Positions 53,215 to 53,871 of a stretch of DNA of 53,871 bases are shown here, in pieces. How positions within the stretch are numbered: position 1 is the first letter of the stretch; each line of letters begins with the position of its first letter. Source of the DNA: an uncultured Flavobacterium sp. (GTDB lineage Bacteria; Bacteroidota; Bacteroidia; Flavobacteriales; Flavobacteriaceae). Location of the stretch: assembly GCA_937773775.1 (NCBI GenBank), contig CALJVL010000047.1, positions 1 through 53,871 of the forward strand, written 5' to 3'. A program made the translations under genes and the position numbers. The notes beneath the pieces were generated by a model. That model had not been told where the DNA came from. It worked only from the letters and a program-made list of their open reading frames with translations, and searched no databases.

Positions 53215-53871
53215 TTAGAATATATATCTAAGTCCAAACTGTGCTTGCCATCTTGACAATAAACTCGCATCGTAATTGAACGTTTTAGTTTGCGTTCCAT
53301 TAAAAGTATATGTTGGTATTTTTGTAGTTTGATCAACAGAAACCCCAATTGGTTGTATGCTTGTTGGTACCTGAACTAATCCCCAATCAGAGTTAAGTAA
53401 ATTACCTAAATTTAATATATCAACACTAAACTGAATTGTATTTGTTTTACTTGAAGTTGAAGAAGGTTTGAAATTATAATCTTGCATTAATTTCATGTCC
53501 CATTTCCCTCTCCAAGGAGATAAAGCACCATAACGCTCAGCGTATTGCCCTCTTCTTTCACTTAAGTAATCATCTTGACTGATAAATTTATCAAATGCAA
53601 CCCCTTGAGAAGCTCCACCGGTAAATACCATTGAACTAATTTCTGCAGTAGTAGGAACATAAATCAAATCATTTGTTCCGGAACCATCATTATTGACATC
53701 ACCACCATAGATATAAGCGAAACGACCTCCTTGTGCATATTCGAAGAATGTAGAAACAGTTGTAGACCATTTGTCATTAGTACCATATTTCCATTTTTTT
53801 GAAGCCACACCTATAAAACGTTGTGTATCACCATATTTAGAATTAGATAACACTGCATCATTTACATTTCC
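53215..53871 (-). CDS. TonB-dependent outer-membrane receptor, C-terminal part
   Basis: The frame runs off the right edge of the window; the last 218 residues are present. Features: SKKWKYGTNDKWSTTVSTFFEYAQGGRFAYIYGGDVNNDGSGTNDLIYVPTTAEISSMVF, a calcium-loop-like DVNNDGSGTND, then SPWRGKWDMKLMQDYNFKP, TIQFSVDILNLGNLLNSDWG and the terminal barrel strand SRWQAQFGLRYIF ending in Phe, which the BAM complex recognises. The pattern fits the Oar/carboxypeptidase-regulatory-like group of TonB-dependent receptors with a large extracellular loop. Substrate not inferable from this fragment. Confidence 0.85.
   Translation of the reverse strand, partial: GNVNDAVLSNSKYGDTQRFIGVASKKWKYGTNDKWSTTVSTFFEYAQGGRFAYIYGGDVNNDGSGTNDLIYVPTTAEISSMVFTGGASQGVAFDKFISQDDYLSERRGQYAERYGALSPWRGKWDMKLMQDYNFKPSSTSSKTNTIQFSVDILNLGNLLNSDWGLVQVPTSIQPIGVSVDQTTKIPTYTFNGTQTKTFNYDASLLSRWQAQFGLRYIF

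Overview
The window comes from a member of the Bacteroidota, most likely Flavobacterium or a close relative in the Flavobacteriaceae. The evidence is low GC, the Bacteroidota promoter -7 box TAnnTTTG upstream of many genes, lack of Shine-Dalgarno sites, a type IX secretion (T9SS) sorting tail, lineage-typical families (DUF4494, DUF1015, DUF4835, RprXY, Bacteroidota-type RpoZ) and flavobacterial intergenic repeats. No tRNA, rRNA, CRISPR array, transposase or prophage was recognised.

Layout. (1) 1-4990: four secreted proteins sharing a 'VLELESxTKGFLPPRM'-type head. One carries a 180-bp tandem repeat and is broken by two frameshifts; another carries a DUF3494 ice-binding-like domain. (2) 5265-7082: a MarR regulator, a nitroreductase and a YceI protein behind a promoter with two matching palindromes. 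(3) 7141-14629: a complete trp operon, trpE-G-D-C-F-B-(gamma-glutamylcyclotransferase-like)-A. It is preceded by an 18-codon leader peptide with three consecutive Trp codons, a terminator and a mutually exclusive antiterminator pairing. (4) 14807-20312: small membrane and secreted proteins, a GNAT, DUF4494, and aguB-aguA (agmatine to putrescine). (5) 20334-26756: M1 peptidase, mutarotase-like protein, GNAT, outer-membrane barrel, VF530-like protein, smpB and an XRE-Fic fusion with an altered catalytic motif. (6) 26789-35605: pcm, oxidoreductases, DUF1015, YggS, a DnaQ/GIY-YIG nuclease, a voltage-gated-like K+ channel with a zinc ribbon, a candidate structured RNA, miaA and an acyl-ACP thioesterase. 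(7) 35723-48487, minus strand: a housekeeping block reading DUF6913-dapA, bamD-rpoZ-coaBC-DUF4835-recN, fabV-fabI (frameshifted), and GT2-coaE-rprX-rprY. (8) 48535-53871: a 5'-nucleotidase split over two genes, ligA, a DUF6495-like gene and the 3' end of a TonB-dependent receptor.

How it works together. The trp block makes tryptophan from chorismate and appears to be controlled by ribosome-mediated attenuation on a nearly leaderless transcript. The aguBA pair supplies putrescine. The minus-strand block joins fatty-acid elongation, CoA synthesis, lysine/peptidoglycan precursor synthesis, outer-membrane biogenesis and DNA repair. The most interesting signals are the trp attenuator, the broken fabI beside an intact fabV, the double-frameshifted repeat gene, the altered XRE-Fic protein, the candidate RNA at 33816-33898, and recurrent period-7 repeats placed just before start codons inside operons.
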